This document shows positions 13,286 through 27,334 of a stretch of DNA of 64,000 nt, piece after piece. The first letter of the stretch is position 1. Each line of letters opens with the position of its first letter. The notes below the pieces were generated by a model. The model did not search any database, was not told the DNA's origin, and saw nothing but the letters and a program-made list of their open reading frames with translations. Source of the stretch: Sphagnum compactum (Eukaryota; Bryophyta; Sphagnopsida; Sphagnales); NCBI GenBank assembly GCA_965153455.1, contig OZ234498.1, positions 18,972,001 to 19,036,000 on the forward strand. The letters are read 5' to 3'. The translations under genes were made by a program, and so were the position numbers.

Positions 13286-14967
13286 TGAATTGTGTGTTGA
13301 ACAAAACTCCTTAAATAATGTTTAAACATCATTTAGAATTTTTTTTACCTCGTTTCATAATGTTTTATAAGTATGAAAAACACTAGTTACAAATTTAAAA
13401 TGTGTTAAAAGGGTCCAACCACATTAATAAAAGCCACAACCACCCCCTTAGACTTGTGTTTTTTCAATATTTTTTTCAAGAATATTCTTGAGATACAACC
13501 CTTTCAAAAATTAAAAATCCTCAAACTTTTAAAATATTATTATGGTAAGGTTTATATTTATTTTTTTCCAAAACTTTGTAATTAAAAAAATTCAAATTGT
13601 GTTTTTCGCATTTTTAATGTTTATTATCATTTAAAAGCATTGGTTACATAACACAAAACATGATTTTTTAAATTTTTTATTCACTAGATTGATTATAGTG
13701 TTTTTGGATATGTATGTTATTGAAAATAACAGTAGATAAAACAAATCCATTTGTAGTTTTTTTTTTTACAATTTGAAATACACAAAATTATGAAATGGTT
13801 ATGAGTGCTAATGGTACATGTTAATGTGACCATACAAACACATAATCAATGGTTGGTTGCAAAAAACAAATGTAAGCAAAACCTAAGGAAAACCCAAGGT
13901 AGCACTTTGTTTACATCATGATTATCAAGTTTAGCACCAACTTTCTCTGGACCAAGCCTTTTGTATATTGGGTTTCTTAGCTAGGACACAAAATCCATAG
14001 TGTCAATGCTTATGAAACTTAAAAATGCAACAAAGCTTCCACAAGTCAAATTGTTTGAATATAACATTATGAAGGTTTATTGAACAATACTAAACAACAC
14101 ATAATATCATGATAAGGCCTACCAAAATATTATTGACAAAGTAACTTAAATGGGAAACTCCAATAAAAAACTAAACTATGGAAGCCAAAGTCTAAACTTT
14201 TTATGATGAGGACATTTTCAAGATATCATATTTTGGAAAAGGAATTATAAAATTTACATTGAAAAATGTTTCAAATGTTGTTTCATTTTAGAAACCAAAA
14301 TTTTTAATTTTTCTACATTTATATTAAATGCCATGTCAACATCATAAGTGATAACAAATAAGCCACAGGACCGATTGATCAAGTTGTTACATCACATAAA
14401 TTATGCATAAGTTATTTCAAATGATCAATATTCATCCTTTCATTTATCTTCAATTTTGTATCTTCATGGAACACTTTATCATGAGGGGTTTTTTAATCAT
14501 ACAAAATACATGATACCTTAAATTCATAAAATCCAATGTCTTTGGATTGCCCTAAACCTTAAAATCCAATTGTTCATATTCTTATGGAAATATTGGAAAT
14601 AGTTGTTTTCAAAACCTTCTATTTTCATAATATATTGAATATTAATGAAATTTATATCCTTTATGTTGTAGCATTGTTTTCTATAATACTTTCATTATAA
14701 CATCAATGTGTTGTGACCTTAACCACATTGTATTGTCCATAAGTGTCCTTTCACCATGCTAATAATAACAATTTTCATTAGCTAGTTGTATAAATGTTGA
14801 ACAATCATTGTTTTTTGCCCTTTTGTTCATGTGAAAATTACTATTTTTCATGTTTGGGGATGTGTTTTGACTATCTTCAATTTGAATGTCTTGTAAGATT
14901 ACAAATTACAAACCGTTCTATTGATTGTAAACAAGAAATAATCACATATATGTTGTGCATTATAAAT
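13286..14967. other. AT-rich intergenic sequence
   Basis: No frame or structured RNA is recognisable. The words are AT-rich with many homopolymer runs. Confidence 0.5.
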
Positions 14968-15365
14968 GCCATGTGGTCTGGTGGTTTATGTAAATCAACA
15001 AGAAGCTTGTCAAAAGTTTGACCTTGTTCGTTGTAATATGTAAAATAGAAAGCTAGATGTGATGGAATTTGATCATGTTCAATATAAATAATAATTTCTA
15101 ATAAATGTGTTGAAATTTACAACTACATATAAAGGAGGGTCTGTGAAAGTTGAGTATTTTTTTTTGGTATAAAATAATCTATCACCATTTTATGGATTAT
15201 GCCCATCGTCCCATTTATTAGCCCAAATTTAGGATATAAAATTTCTATAAGAATGACTTCCATACCTTTGTATAATTTCAAAAATGGATACAAATTATTG
15301 GTATTAAAACTTTGAAACACTTTTCTTCTATCCACCATATCTTCTTCCTTTTCATAAACCACCAA
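14968..15365 (-). pseudogene. Helitron PIF1-like helicase fragment (C-terminal motifs)
   Basis: On the minus strand the 5' half (15365-15123) reads SFNTNNLYPFLKLYKGMEVI followed by YPKFGLINGTMGIIH. This is the conserved PIF1 segment in which the family has GMxVMLLxNL and GLxNGTxG. After stops in the connecting part, the same strand continues with IPSHLAFYFTYYNEQ and GQTFDKLLVDLHKPPD, the last helicase motif (family: HKSQGQT). The first lysine/serine of that motif is altered, so activity would be lost even without the stops. Downstream nothing more of the protein is visible. It probably comes from a different Helitron copy than the fragment at 10.6-11.4 kb, because the two are in the wrong order. 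Confidence 0.8.
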
Positions 15366-18300
15366 ATTGGATGTCAGAGTAACTCAAAACATACAATAAT
15401 TTCAATATTATTTCAAGAATGAATCACATTAATGTGTTGCCAAAATTGTAAATGAACAGAGAATGAATTTGCAAGAACATCTGTGACTCAACATTCTTCA
15501 ACAAGTTCATACAAAAAACAACATTAATTTTGTTGTTCTTGTTGGAAGTCATTACCTCTCTAGATGTAACACTCCTTGAGGACTCTAGGAGCCCTTAGGC
15601 TTTTTGCGTGTTGCAACTGTGTGACAAAATCACACATGTCTATCAGATTTTGCTACACGTCATGGTCAAATTATGTGAAGGTTTGCATGATTCTAACTTT
15701 GTAATAATTCAAAGGTCCAACTCACTAGTTGTCAAGGAGGTGTACTTTTATGATTGATGACTAGACACTCAACTAGCAACACACATTTGAAGCTAAATCA
15801 TTGCATCTTGTGCACAATAAGCATGCAAATTCTCAAAACTTGTGGTAGTGATGAGAGATGTTGCAAATGGATTTTTAATGTATTGCATTTACTTCCTTCT
15901 AAGTGCAAGTGAAGGCCACTCACAAAAACTTGAACGTATCCAAATAAGAACATCGTTAGCAACTTATATGCCCATAATTTCCATTGGATGAGTAATTTCT
16001 AGGATGTTTTTAATATACTGGCAGCTAGAGCATAAGCAATGCTCATAATGGCTCATCTATGAATAGGAATGGACATAGCAAGCACAACATTGTAAAAATC
16101 ATACAACCACAACATGTAAGGCGATGAAAATTGAAAACACAATGCAAAGTTCCAACACACATGTGCATCTTGAATTCCATACCCAAATTGTCATTAGCAC
16201 AAGTACAATTATTTCAAACCTTCATCCCCCAAGGAGGGAATTCCTTGCGGGAATGCATGAATGTAAGATAAAAACAATAAATTGAAGGCAAGCACCAGAT
16301 CAAACTTTAGGAAAGTACCAACCCAATTATCAATTGTCTTGAACAATTCCTATAGGATAGCTACTGATTCATTACCTCCAAACAAGAAGGGCATCAGTTT
16401 GGCATCCTGTTCATGATCAAAACCCTAACCATAGAATTTATGAGGAACAACCATCAAATGAGTGGAGACCCAGAAAGCAAAGTCTTAAAGAACCTAACAG
16501 TAATCTCAATACTTTGGGAGAAGAACAACACCTTGTTGCATCTGACTTATGTTTTTGAGCTGGTATATGGCAAGTAGAAGGCTAGTATTACCTTAGGTAC
16601 CTACCAAACTGGTATGGGTATAAGTCTGGTATTTGATACGGGTCAATGACTCTGCGGCAATATACCAGACCAACACTGCTACAGACCAATGTTGAACCAG
16701 ATCTTGATAATTGGCCCACTCGTCAAGTAGGGTCTAGGCCAAGTTCTGAGTAAACAGACCAAGTGCATTGAAGATGAATGTAAAACTTAACAAAGACCCT
16801 TATCACCTAGTATGTAAATTCTGTAAGAGACACAATGAGAAGCTAGAAGTTAGAACAAGTGTCGAGTAGTTCTTTGATTTTTGAAAGAACCGTCAATTCT
16901 GAGTATTTGAAAAAAAAATCAGAATCAAAGAACCAGCTGGTTCTAAGTATGTCAAAGACCTCAAACAATCACTGGGTTTCATGAAAAAACCACTGGTTCT
17001 TTACCAGTTCTTTCGCTTTTTATTTTGCCGGGTCCAAGCCACGTCTGCCCTCCAATGAGGGTTTGGTCCAGAATCAAAGAACTGCCCAACAATGGTTAGA
17101 ACTTAGAACCCTCTAAGCCTTGTACCATTTTGATAATGATGTAAACCCTTCATGTATCCTGTATCCTCACTCTTCCTTCATGGTTCATCCCAACAGGTTA
17201 TTTCTCCCTTGAACTCTAAGTTTTCAGATGGCCGAGACTCTCAATTATAGGCTTGAATTCCAGCTTTCTAATCCAGCTCCTAATTCGTGTGATGATGATA
17301 TGATTTAAGTCCATCTCTCTAGGAAGAATCCACAATTGTTGGTTTCAAACTTTGTACCTTGTCAATATACCAGGTGGTTCTCTAGGTGGGTATAAACACA
17401 ACTGTCATGCTCAATGTAATGGTTTTTGCATATCCCAAATAAATAAATAAATAAATAAATAAAGGAAAAACACTTGGCAAGGGAACAAGAGAAAGAAAAA
17501 AAGAAAGGACTGAAGTCCAAACAAAAGATCACACCCAAAAGCACAGAACCCACAATGGGGAGCTCTAAGAAGAGAAATCGAGAAACCTTGGACCTAAACC
17601 CATCATAGCAAGTCGTGCACGGAGATGGCTTTTGCAATTCTAAACGGTTGAATTGGTGACCAGATAACATGCTCCAACATACAAATTGATACTTGGTAGG
17701 TCTTAAAACATAAGTGAAAATCTGGTTATTTGGGACCTTGATGTGCACAAACCATTTGACAATGGACATAGTGCTCCCACTGGTATTTCAAAAGAAGTAA
17801 GGTCCAACCAACACTTGCAGATATATAGGACTCACATCCACATGCCACATGAATTTCCTTGATTGAAATTAGGGTAAGGAGTAAGGACCAAGAACAGGGC
17901 CATTCTGGGAATGAGGGCCTGGCACAGGTGCATCATCAACATCATTTATCAGGTTTAAAGTTATAGCAATCTAGTTGAGCTAAGATTAATCTACTTAAGA
18001 ATACTAGACAAGTTAGTTGTCTAACATGGCCAACATATACTACAACAAGTACCTATCATGTACACCATTAGATGATGGTGAACCTCTGAGTTGGGCAGGA
18101 AATTATAACCGACTATGTATATATCCGATGCCCATCACCAAATTCAAATGTATCACAAATAGGCTAAAAGTTACTAATATATCTCTAAACAATGTTTCAG
18201 CAACTAGCAAATCCATGGCTATGTGAAATCAAACATATATACATCAGAACATGGCATAAGCGAGGAATAAGGTTTCATGACTCCATAATCAAATAAGACT
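15366..18300. other. Intergenic sequence, no gene recognised
   Basis: This stretch is less AT-biased than its surroundings around 16.5-17.8 kb, where AAAGAACC and GGTTCTTT words recur, but there is no frame with a domain. The minus frame at 17362-17769 encodes hydrophobic low-complexity sequence across the microsatellite and looks fortuitous. Confidence 0.45.
17436..17464. repeat. Microsatellite (AAAT)n
   Basis: Seven consecutive AAAT units. Confidence 0.95.
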
Positions 18301-18309
18301 CATTGCTTA

Positions 18310-19260
18310 TATCGTGCTTATAATCATGGATGCCATGTTTTGATGGAGATCCTACATTAATAACAACATTGCAAACTCTGCAATTTGCTAGCTTTTCATA
18401 ACTTTGCAAAACTAGGAAAAATAGGTTTATTGATAATGAAAGAGGATATAAGTTGAAGCAGAACTTTTAAAACATCTTGTAAGCCTAATCATTCTGCTAT
18501 TTTTTTGTTTAAATTTAACGTTCCATGTGGTTCACATTTCATAGTGTATTTAAAAAGGTAACATGACCAATATGAAGAAGTAATGTGTTGGATATTGAGA
18601 TGTGCATTCTATAATAAAAATAAAGATGCATGGTATGGCACTATGATTTGGTCTTCATGCCTTGGGCGATAATATTCCCATCAATTTGTGTAGTTATTGA
18701 ATTTGGATTGTTGGTTTGGTTGTATAGTAAATGGAAATCCATATTTACAATGAGATTTGTGCTTGCATCTATGTCCACGTGTGTGAAGTTGTTTTCTCAT
18801 CACTAATTTGTACAAAATATGTTGCATTACATTTGTGGGTTTTATAAATTCATTCTTATTGTTATTGAATATTGTTGGGACAAATGCTACAATTTTGTTT
18901 GTGATATGTTCAATATCATTTTCCATAATCCATAAGATGATGTGGGCATGAAGTGATCCACGTTGTTGAATTTCATATTGTATGACATGTTGTTTGATGT
19001 TTCCTAATACATGATGTGATGATAAAAAAAGTTGCATAAATTTGTCAACTTTAGAATGAAATAATATGTCACACTCTACTGGGCAATATTTCCAATTTAA
19101 TGATGTATGTGTTTGTTTTGCAATTTTTTCAATGTCAATAATTTCTTCCCATAAAAAAAAACTTGTTTTGTCAGCTTTGAATGTTTTAAAAAATGTGGCA
19201 TTCCAAAATGTTCGACCATGCAGAGTAAACCTTGTAGTTATGTTATGTGCGAATTAGTAT
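18310..19260 (-). pseudogene. Helitron Rep (Helitron-like N domain) fragment
   Basis: Minus strand. The upstream part (about 19,230-19,038) reads TFKADKTSFFLWEEI, then LNWKYCPVECDILFHSKVD. It continues without a break into 19037-18681, with HVIQYEIQQRGSLHAHIILW. The HAH triad is the metal-binding motif of the rolling-circle replication initiator domain, so this is the Rep part of a plant Helitron transposase. A cysteine-rich stretch (RCKHKSHCKYGFPF) follows. Beyond a stop at about 18,681 the same frame goes on with WEYYRPRHEDQIIVPYH, NAHLNIQHITSSYW and KYTMKCEPHGTLNLN, all typical of the family. It ends with a degraded LQLISSFIINKP segment near 18,310. One frameshift near 19,200 and several stops make it a pseudogene. 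Helicase parts of the family occur on the same strand further left. Confidence 0.88.
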
Positions 19261-22200
19261 ATAATGTACTTAAAGGACGCCCTTTGTGTGATCCAATTTA
19301 TAAGAATCAACAAAGATAAGACGTAACATATGATATCATACAATCATATTTTTTTGTTTATTATCGTAATAAAGGAAAAAACAAAATTTGTCTTCCACAT
19401 TATGAAAAAGAATGAAAAAATATGCACATTACATATTAATTTTTAAAAAATCATGGCTATGTTCACAAAACTAAATGAAGTTTATGCCACCATACACAAG
19501 TTTGTGAAAGCGCACCTTGTTGGGATTGTGTTGAAGAACCATAGGCACACTTATGTTGAAGCTAATTGCCACCCTTTTGCAGTTTTTGAAAAGAACAACC
19601 ACATAATCCAAAAGTAAAAACCAAACAATGACTTATGTACACACAAATGCATGCTTGCCACCCAAAGTCACATTCAAAACATATGTAGTATGATTTAAAG
19701 ACACAAAATTCAGAATTCAATTCTTGGAAACTTTTCAGTGTCAATCTTCCAAACAACATTTGGGTATTGAACAATTCAAACAGTCATGGAGAATGATTGT
19801 CACCATGAAAGATGCAATTTGGGTCACACATGGTCTAGGCATAGGATATTTGTTGTTGAATGAACAACAATCGGAGCACCCACAAGTTCACATCAACAAG
19901 TTTCTTGATATCTCCCTCAAATGACCCCCCATACCCAGTTGACCATGAACAACACTCTCATCCACAAAGATAATTTATGTTGAATAAACACAAATTTTCA
20001 TTGTGTTTGTTGTCCAGACGTGACATTCTCTATCTTGTAGAGTGGATTAAAATCCAACATGAATTCATTGAACATTGCTAGAAGATACTCTTCAAACCTT
20101 CATAGGAAGAGTCATCAATTAATTCTATCTACATATCATGTGTTTAAATAACATAGAGCAAACAAATTTTAGATATTCATCAAAAAGAGCCCAAGAGACA
20201 ATAAGTGGAGATCATACTTGATGGTAACTTGAGAGCTTTCTGTCACATTGTGCCATGTATAATGTGACATAACAATCTCGCAAAATAAGACAATAAGAAT
20301 ACCATTAACAAAAAGGAGTTTTATACACAATAAGGAAACATTGCATTAATATGTGAGTTCATGAAGCATTGACTCAAACAAAATGGCCAAGTGCCAATCT
20401 TGGCAAACTATACCTCTACCAAAATATATGAGAGGTACGCCATTAGAGTCATTATTGCAATTTCATGATCTGAAAAATGCTTGCATTATATAACCAAAAC
20501 ATTCCCTTTTATCAACTGCTCCCAAATACTTGACCTAGTAAAAGAAGCAACAGGTCAGCCACTTCAAAATACAATGGTGATAATCACATCAGAAAAGTGC
20601 CACAAGTCATGGGCAAAAAATCCACAAACACATGCTCATTGTCCAAAGTACAATGTCTTGATTATGTGTGCACTCCATAAAAGTTGTAGGAGCAAACTTA
20701 CCATAATACCCAGGACCGTACTAAAGAAGAATAAGTAAAAAAAGTTGCCAATCATTTACAACACCTCCAAGCCAGTGAAGTCATTAAAGGTCAACTTCTA
20801 AATTTCCCGAAACAAGACAACAAAGGTAGCATCATTTACAACTCCTTCCCCAAACACAAGGTTGTATAGCAAAGGTGTATCATCCTAGCTAAAAACTTGC
20901 AAAGAAAATCCATAATGAAAACAAGTGAAAAACACCATCCCAAACTTTGTTGAACAACCTATGAGTACTTGATACATGTCAATTGGAGCATTCATGGAAA
21001 ATTATTGAGGATGGATAGATGTTTCTACCCTACCTGCAATGTACATACTGAGTCTATTGTAGAAAGTATGGTCCCCAGAGCTGACATAACAACATCCAAA
21101 ATGTTAGTTATGTCAAGGCACAAAATCTTCTGGGAGGAAAAAAATATCAACACAAAATGCTTCTATGAGTTTAAGCTTCAATTTACAACCTCTTTTAATA
21201 AAGAAATCCCATAAGAATCAAAACAAATGCACCAAGATATTATTAGATAAGCCGCTTCCCAAGCCCAAGCTTAGGAAACACAAAACTGCAACCTCCAAAC
21301 CCAACAAATCCTTGTGAGAATCGAATTTCACAATATTCAAAAAGCAACCCTTGTGTGGTGAAAAAAGATGCAAATCAATCTTGGTGTAGCTTGATCAGTT
21401 TTTTTTCCTCAGTTAGGTGAGCACTTGAACCTTGTAAGGATTTCTACGACTATAACAACTATTTTGTTGCCAAGGTTGCTAGCAATATGAGGGATTATAT
21501 AGAGGTGAAAATGAAACCTTTAAGATGGATAAGGTCACCATAGATGCGGGGACAGCAATCTAGATCATAAGTACATAGGATGGGGATAGAATAGCCTTCA
21601 AACTTTGTGACCACCAAGGGTATGAACAAAGATAAAAACAATAAAGCAAATATTTTTTCCATCCCTTCAATGAAGCTTGTATCAAGAGTGATGAAACCAA
21701 TCTAGAGAGGTTGAACCATAGACAACATTTCTCAACAGGTAACATCATGCCCTTGCAACATGGGAGTCTTACAAGGCAACATAAAGAAACAATAATTGAG
21801 TTTGTAATAATTTCCAAGTCGCTATCATTATCATCATTATCATCATCATCAACCCCACTCCCTCCACCAACCCCACCATTGATGCATCGTCCCAATCTTA
21901 AAAATGCATCCTCAAAGTCCTCCCCTTTCGTCATTACTAGGATCAAATCCATCACCTTTTGTACAAGCCAGCCAACAAGCCCCATGAAATGTCAAATTAA
22001 CTATAAGTTTCAATATAGTTGGTTTCTAATAGCTTAAAGTCACGTCCTCCAACAATGTAGAGTAGACACATTGATTTGAATAAACTTGACACAAACAACC
22101 ACTGGCTAAACACCATTATGAGTAGAGAACATTGCCTTGAATTTCCTTCACACAAGAAAATAAACTCGTCATAGGTGGTTGGGTTTGAAAGGAGTTGAAA

Positions 22201-24339
22201 TAACACCAACCTACTTCATAAAGTTGTGGAGAAAAATGCAGATTCCAACATAGAAGTCATGGGCATCATATGTTGACAAAGATAACTGGATTATGCCTTT
22301 TTGAATGTAGCCTGTAATCTGTAAGGTTAGCCAATTTGAAACCATCAAAAAATAGACATAACCTAGACATGTTAGAGTGATTAATACAAAACACACTATT
22401 ATTTGTTTAACCACATACTTTTTGCCTTCTATCTGCTACAAACATATTCATACATGGTCTTTCTTAAGATTCATACATATCAGTACTACCAGTAAGATGA
22501 CCCAGGAGAGGAATACAACATACCCTGGGTCTTTCATCACAACCATTGGAACCATTTGGAATCAAGGCTCCATAGCAAAGAAGGAAAAAGGAAAGTATCC
22601 CAAAGGCTTGTCATAATTGTACAATAAAAACCCCCCCTTTTGTTGAACAGTAGAATAACATTCCAATAACAATATAGGATGACAAAACTATCACGTTTTG
22701 AAGACAAACTTAGGAATTTACCTTGCTTTTGAGGTGAAAATGGTGTGGTGTCTTCAAGGGTGGAGGTAGTACACTTCTAGAGGGAGCATGTGGCATTAGT
22801 TTCTTCACCAACTTAGACATAATCTTGTTTTTTTCACTAGAAAATGACAGAGATTGTTCTTCTAGCCTTGAGGGAACAATACCTTAATGGACCTGCAACA
22901 AAATGAAAATGCAGAACAAAAGAACAAAATGGGCACAAAATGTTATTAGATATGGTTAGTTACGATGTTTGTCATTGAACTATGATGATACCACTACACA
23001 ACAAACCAATGCAAGAATAATTTTTAAAAAAACTACTGAAAAGCTTTGGATGAGGTGAAATGGCCAGAATCGCAAGCATCATGGCAATAAATATAGCAAT
23101 TGTGTTCCTCTTTAATATGGACATCGGCATATCCCAATGCCTCCTTGTAAGATTTCTATGAAACATAGAAATGTGAGTCCACAATGATGGCACAACACAA
23201 GTCAGCATCGGTGGTAGGGAAAACATTAAATACTTACACATGCAACATGCCATGTTAGTAACAAAAAAAATCCTACTCCAGACACCATGAGGGTGATATA
23301 AAGTAAAGGCCGATATTCTATACAACAACTTAATATCAGTTTGTCCTATAAGAAAAAACAATATCTGGGCAACATACATTAAATGAGACTTTGATAGTTC
23401 TATTGTAAACTTTTAACCACATCCAGATCATTCAAGTCCAAAAAAGACCACTTATATTCATTCAGTTTTTCTCAACTTTCTTAACCATAGCTTTCACAAA
23501 TATACAAATCAAAACAAATCTATCCCATGCACCTAAGAGTCATTTCTTGTTGTTTGATTGACAGACATTGGGAACTCCTAAAATTTGCACCTCTATTTAT
23601 GTGGAGGTCCATAATTTTACCTTTCCACCTACCAATCATTTTGTCCATGGTAGGGTTTGACTCCTTGAGCATCAGCACCCTACAGATTATTCTTCAATGC
23701 ATCTAAAAATTGATGATATCTTGACAACTTCATCACATCATACCACTTATATTTTGTGTAATTAAGTTTAATTTTGTAGGTCTAATAAGATGTTACAGTG
23801 CTTTATTTGTCAATTGTACCTTCCATGTAAAATGGGACAAGATAAATGTGGGATACCAATATATTACCTTTCATGATAGAAAAGGAATTGGCAAATGCGG
23901 CAAAGGTATATTCACCATAAATGTTGGTGCAAATGGGCTGTTGACAGATATTGGAATTTGTTCTGTTGTTGATCTAGATTCTGGCTCACTTTTGATACTA
24001 CTGGAACTTTTTGTTGTCACCTATTGTGTTGCCCCCTGCAAATTGTTGTGCGGGTGGAACTGCATTATAAACCTTGGTTGGAAGTAATTTGCAATCCATG
24101 TGTGAGAAAGCAAAACCCAACTAGTAAAGAAAATAACTACTCCAATATCCTCCATGCATACAAATCCAAAGAGCAACTTGGTTAAGATTTACAAATGGCT
24201 TATGAAGTAGAAAGAAATCAACCCATTAAATATGTTATTGGGTCACAGCTTGTAAGAATTCGAGCTATTAACAAAGGCCCATAAGTTGATAACACCAATG
24301 CCCTGAAACAAAATATAATGTGGATCAACACTATGAGAA
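19261..24339. other. Intergenic sequence, no gene recognised
   Basis: Both strands hold only short frames (up to about 141 codons at 21560-21985, minus) with no domain. The sequence is AT-rich and non-repetitive at the scale I can judge by eye. It may contain further Helitron remnants too decayed to recognise. Confidence 0.45.
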
Positions 24340-25115
24340 AAAGGGGTGTTTTGCAACTGGCCTTACAATTCAATTTTTGAGTTGCAAAGGACACTTGCAA
24401 TTCATTGTATTTATATGTTGTGAGTTTTAACAGACAAACTACATGAGTTATAAAATTGCAACTCACCTTATATATGGTGCAACTCATTGCAACTCAATTG
24501 CAATTCAGTCAAAACAATTCATTTTCAACTACTATTCAACTCCATTATAATTACATTCATGATGTCATGCTGACATCATTAATTGTCATCCATTTATTAC
24601 AATCTAACATGTGCCATTATGAAGATTTTTGCACATTAAAAAAATCAAAATATTGATCTTCATTTGTCCATTATGATTGTTAATGATGATCCAAGATTGC
24701 GACAATTAACACAATGAAAAATTGCCACATGGCATATCAATTGTATTTTGGAAAAATAAAAAATAAAAAAATAAATTTTTGTAGTTAGGTAGGTCATACA
24801 TGACCATAGGTAGGTAGGTCTTAAGACTTACATACCTACATATTTACTTAAGACCTACCTACCTACATAAGTAGGTAGGAAAGCACAAGACCAAGTGCAT
24901 TAAGAATAGCCATGAATTTTTTTATTTTATTTTATGTTTTTTACCTTTAGGTTAAGTTTTTTTTCAACTCATCCCATAATGGCACATGTATTTTAATGTG
25001 AGAACGTGAAAGAACAAGCCTTTTTTTATACAATTTGTAACATGGGATTTGAAGACAAAGCATATGGGTTAAATCTTTTAATTGTTCATTAGTTGCAATT
25101 GAGTTGCAACTATAA
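24340..25115 (-). repeat. Diverged interspersed repeat, minus-strand member
   Basis: This is the inverted partner of 12,395-13,285. It contains the TTGCAACTCA words (24,360-24,500), the microsatellite of TAGG/CCTA (24,785-24,880), and the CACATGTATTTTAATGTG and CATATGGGTTAAA landmarks (24,980-25,075). No coding capacity. Confidence 0.65.
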
Positions 25116-27020
25116 CACTTAAGCATTCAAGGCATGCTAGATCCAAGGGGAGGGTTCCATTGTTTTTGGCATTTAAACAAAACTTGAACCCCTCCTATTG
25201 GCGCATCTTGTGCACTAAAAATCATCAAAAATGGAATTGAATTAAGAAAGTTATGGCCCCTCAAAATAAAGGGGTCAAGAACTCAAAACACAAACCACCA
25301 AATGCTAGAAAAGCTGGTTCCCAAACACCCACAAAATTCCTTGTATGTTGATTTGTTGTTGTTAGAGTTCAAAGATAATTTGTACAACTTCAAGTGGCAC
25401 TCCTATAACATTTTATATCACTAAAAATAAATAAGAAATAAAAAAGTTATGAGGTTTGAAAGTAGGAGGGGTCTAAAGGAAAAAAAAAAAACGTGTTTTT
25501 TAAAGTTGGAAAGTTTATTTCTCTTCTTCTTACTTTTTCATTACTCATTTTCCTTTGCATTTCAAAGATGATTTTTAGAACTTGAGGTAGCACTCCCATA
25601 ACATTTAAATCACTTACAATGAAACACATATGATGAAGATATAAATAACTAACGTATATGTATCTTTATTAAGTTATAAATAATTATTTTATAATCATAA
25701 CATAGTTGAATAATAATACTTTAGTAGTGGCGCACTAGTGGCCATACTAATCATATCAATGGGAATCATAATTGAAAACTTATGGGTAAAAAGAGCCCCC
25801 TTGTGTTTGCACTCCCATTGTCCCTAGATATTGAACTCTTGGTTTTTGATATGTAAGGTGTGGTTGTGGACAGGCATCCAACACATGAGAAGGAGCTAGA
25901 ACAAAGTCTAATTCAGGTCCACCTATTTGCTACTTGATAAGATGGCTTGCATCACATACTAGAGGGGTTTTAAACACTTTTCTTTATTATCTGAATTGTA
26001 TTACACTGCTCTCATATTTCTAAGAAGAAGCATACACATTGTAGGGACAAAAAGGTGTACCAAAAAGCACGGCTATCAGAGTGGATGAGGAGATGATGTA
26101 AAAGATGAGCATAATGACAAAGGGTTTAAACACAAATACAAATGGAATGCCATATATACACAAGACATGTGACAACAAAACCAAGAATCTTTACTTATGA
26201 AAACAAGTTTTTCCAAATAAAGTACGAGTGTCCATAAAAGCTTGGTTACTATCAAACAAATAGCCCCTTCATGCGAACACAATTTGGACACTATTGAATT
26301 TGTAGATGCATTACCTGATTCTTAAGAATAACTATGATACTTACCTTGCCATTTTGTAGTATTCCTATAGAAGGTACACCCTGCTTCATCATCTCTTTTA
26401 CGAGAGTTGCTACTGCATCCACTCATTTGATACGTTTTGTGGTTTCTTTCAGCTGCAAGAAAACCTCAGTAATTATTATTTTTAAGCTCAAGTTCATTAT
26501 CTACTAATCCCACAAGCAATCAAAAGATGCACCTTTAAACAACAGAAGCTAAAGATACTAGATCCACAATCTCTTCACCTATATAACATCATCATCCTCA
26601 TCATTGATGAGGCCCTTGCATTGACAATCTTAGATTCTTTTTGTCTTCTTCCACCATTGCCACCACCACTAATCTTAGGGGTCTAAGGGTAGGTGTGAAC
26701 ACTTGACCTAGGCACATGATGGCAAATGGTGCGGTTCGCCCAACGAATCTACTTCCCATTAGTTCGATCAGCATTATCTATGCAACGACTGCGTGGAAGC
26801 ATATTGCAGGTTCATTTTGCTTTTTCAAGCTTTCGTTTCATTACTGTAAATCACTATAAAATCAACTATACACACTATGATTGCACAAGAAAAAAAAAAA
26901 TCCTTGTAGTAAAAAATCACTGCTACAACAGAAGACAAAAATGTTTCACTTCCTATGTTCTCCAATTGATGTGTTTTCTTTTTCTAGACTTTTTTTTTGC
27001 CATTTTGTGCATGGTAAGGT
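25116..27020. other. Intergenic sequence, no gene recognised
   Basis: AT-rich sequence with small frames lacking domains. Nothing else visible. Confidence 0.45.
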
Positions 27021-27026
27021 TCTTGG

Positions 27027-27185
27027 CATTGTAGACACATAGGACTATATAAATGTAAGTGGTTTGCATTCTTGGTAAACATTGTAGACACACGACATTA
27101 TAGATGTAGGTGGTTTGCACTTTCGGTGGGCACTATAGATGCACAACATTATAGATTCAGGGTTGTAGACACAACCAGTTTGCAC
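27027..27185. repeat. Three-copy tandem repeat of about 52 bp
   Basis: Units start at about 27,027, 27,080 and 27,131, each with CATTGTAGACACA (or a variant), ATTATAGATGTAGG and GGTTTGCAC. Confidence 0.75.
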
Positions 27186-27334
27186 TGTAGCAATTAGCAT
27201 CCATGGACTCCCCAACCTTCTCACCAAATTTGCTCCTCAATTTGTTGATGGACAATCAAAGAGGTGTTGCTTCTTCTTTACCAATTAGTTTTCTTCCAGA
27301 ACATTTAGGACTTCAAGAAAATGCAAGTAGGTAA

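Noticed and set aside
17362-17769. 135-codon minus-strand frame
   Set aside because: Contains the (AAAT)n microsatellite and a run of Phe/Ser/Leu, with no domain or conserved pattern.
22211-22414. Minus-strand frame ending in FLHNFMK, slightly like a Harbinger nuclease motif
   Set aside because: Only a few residues fit, the rest is hydrophobic random sequence, and no DDE motif is present.
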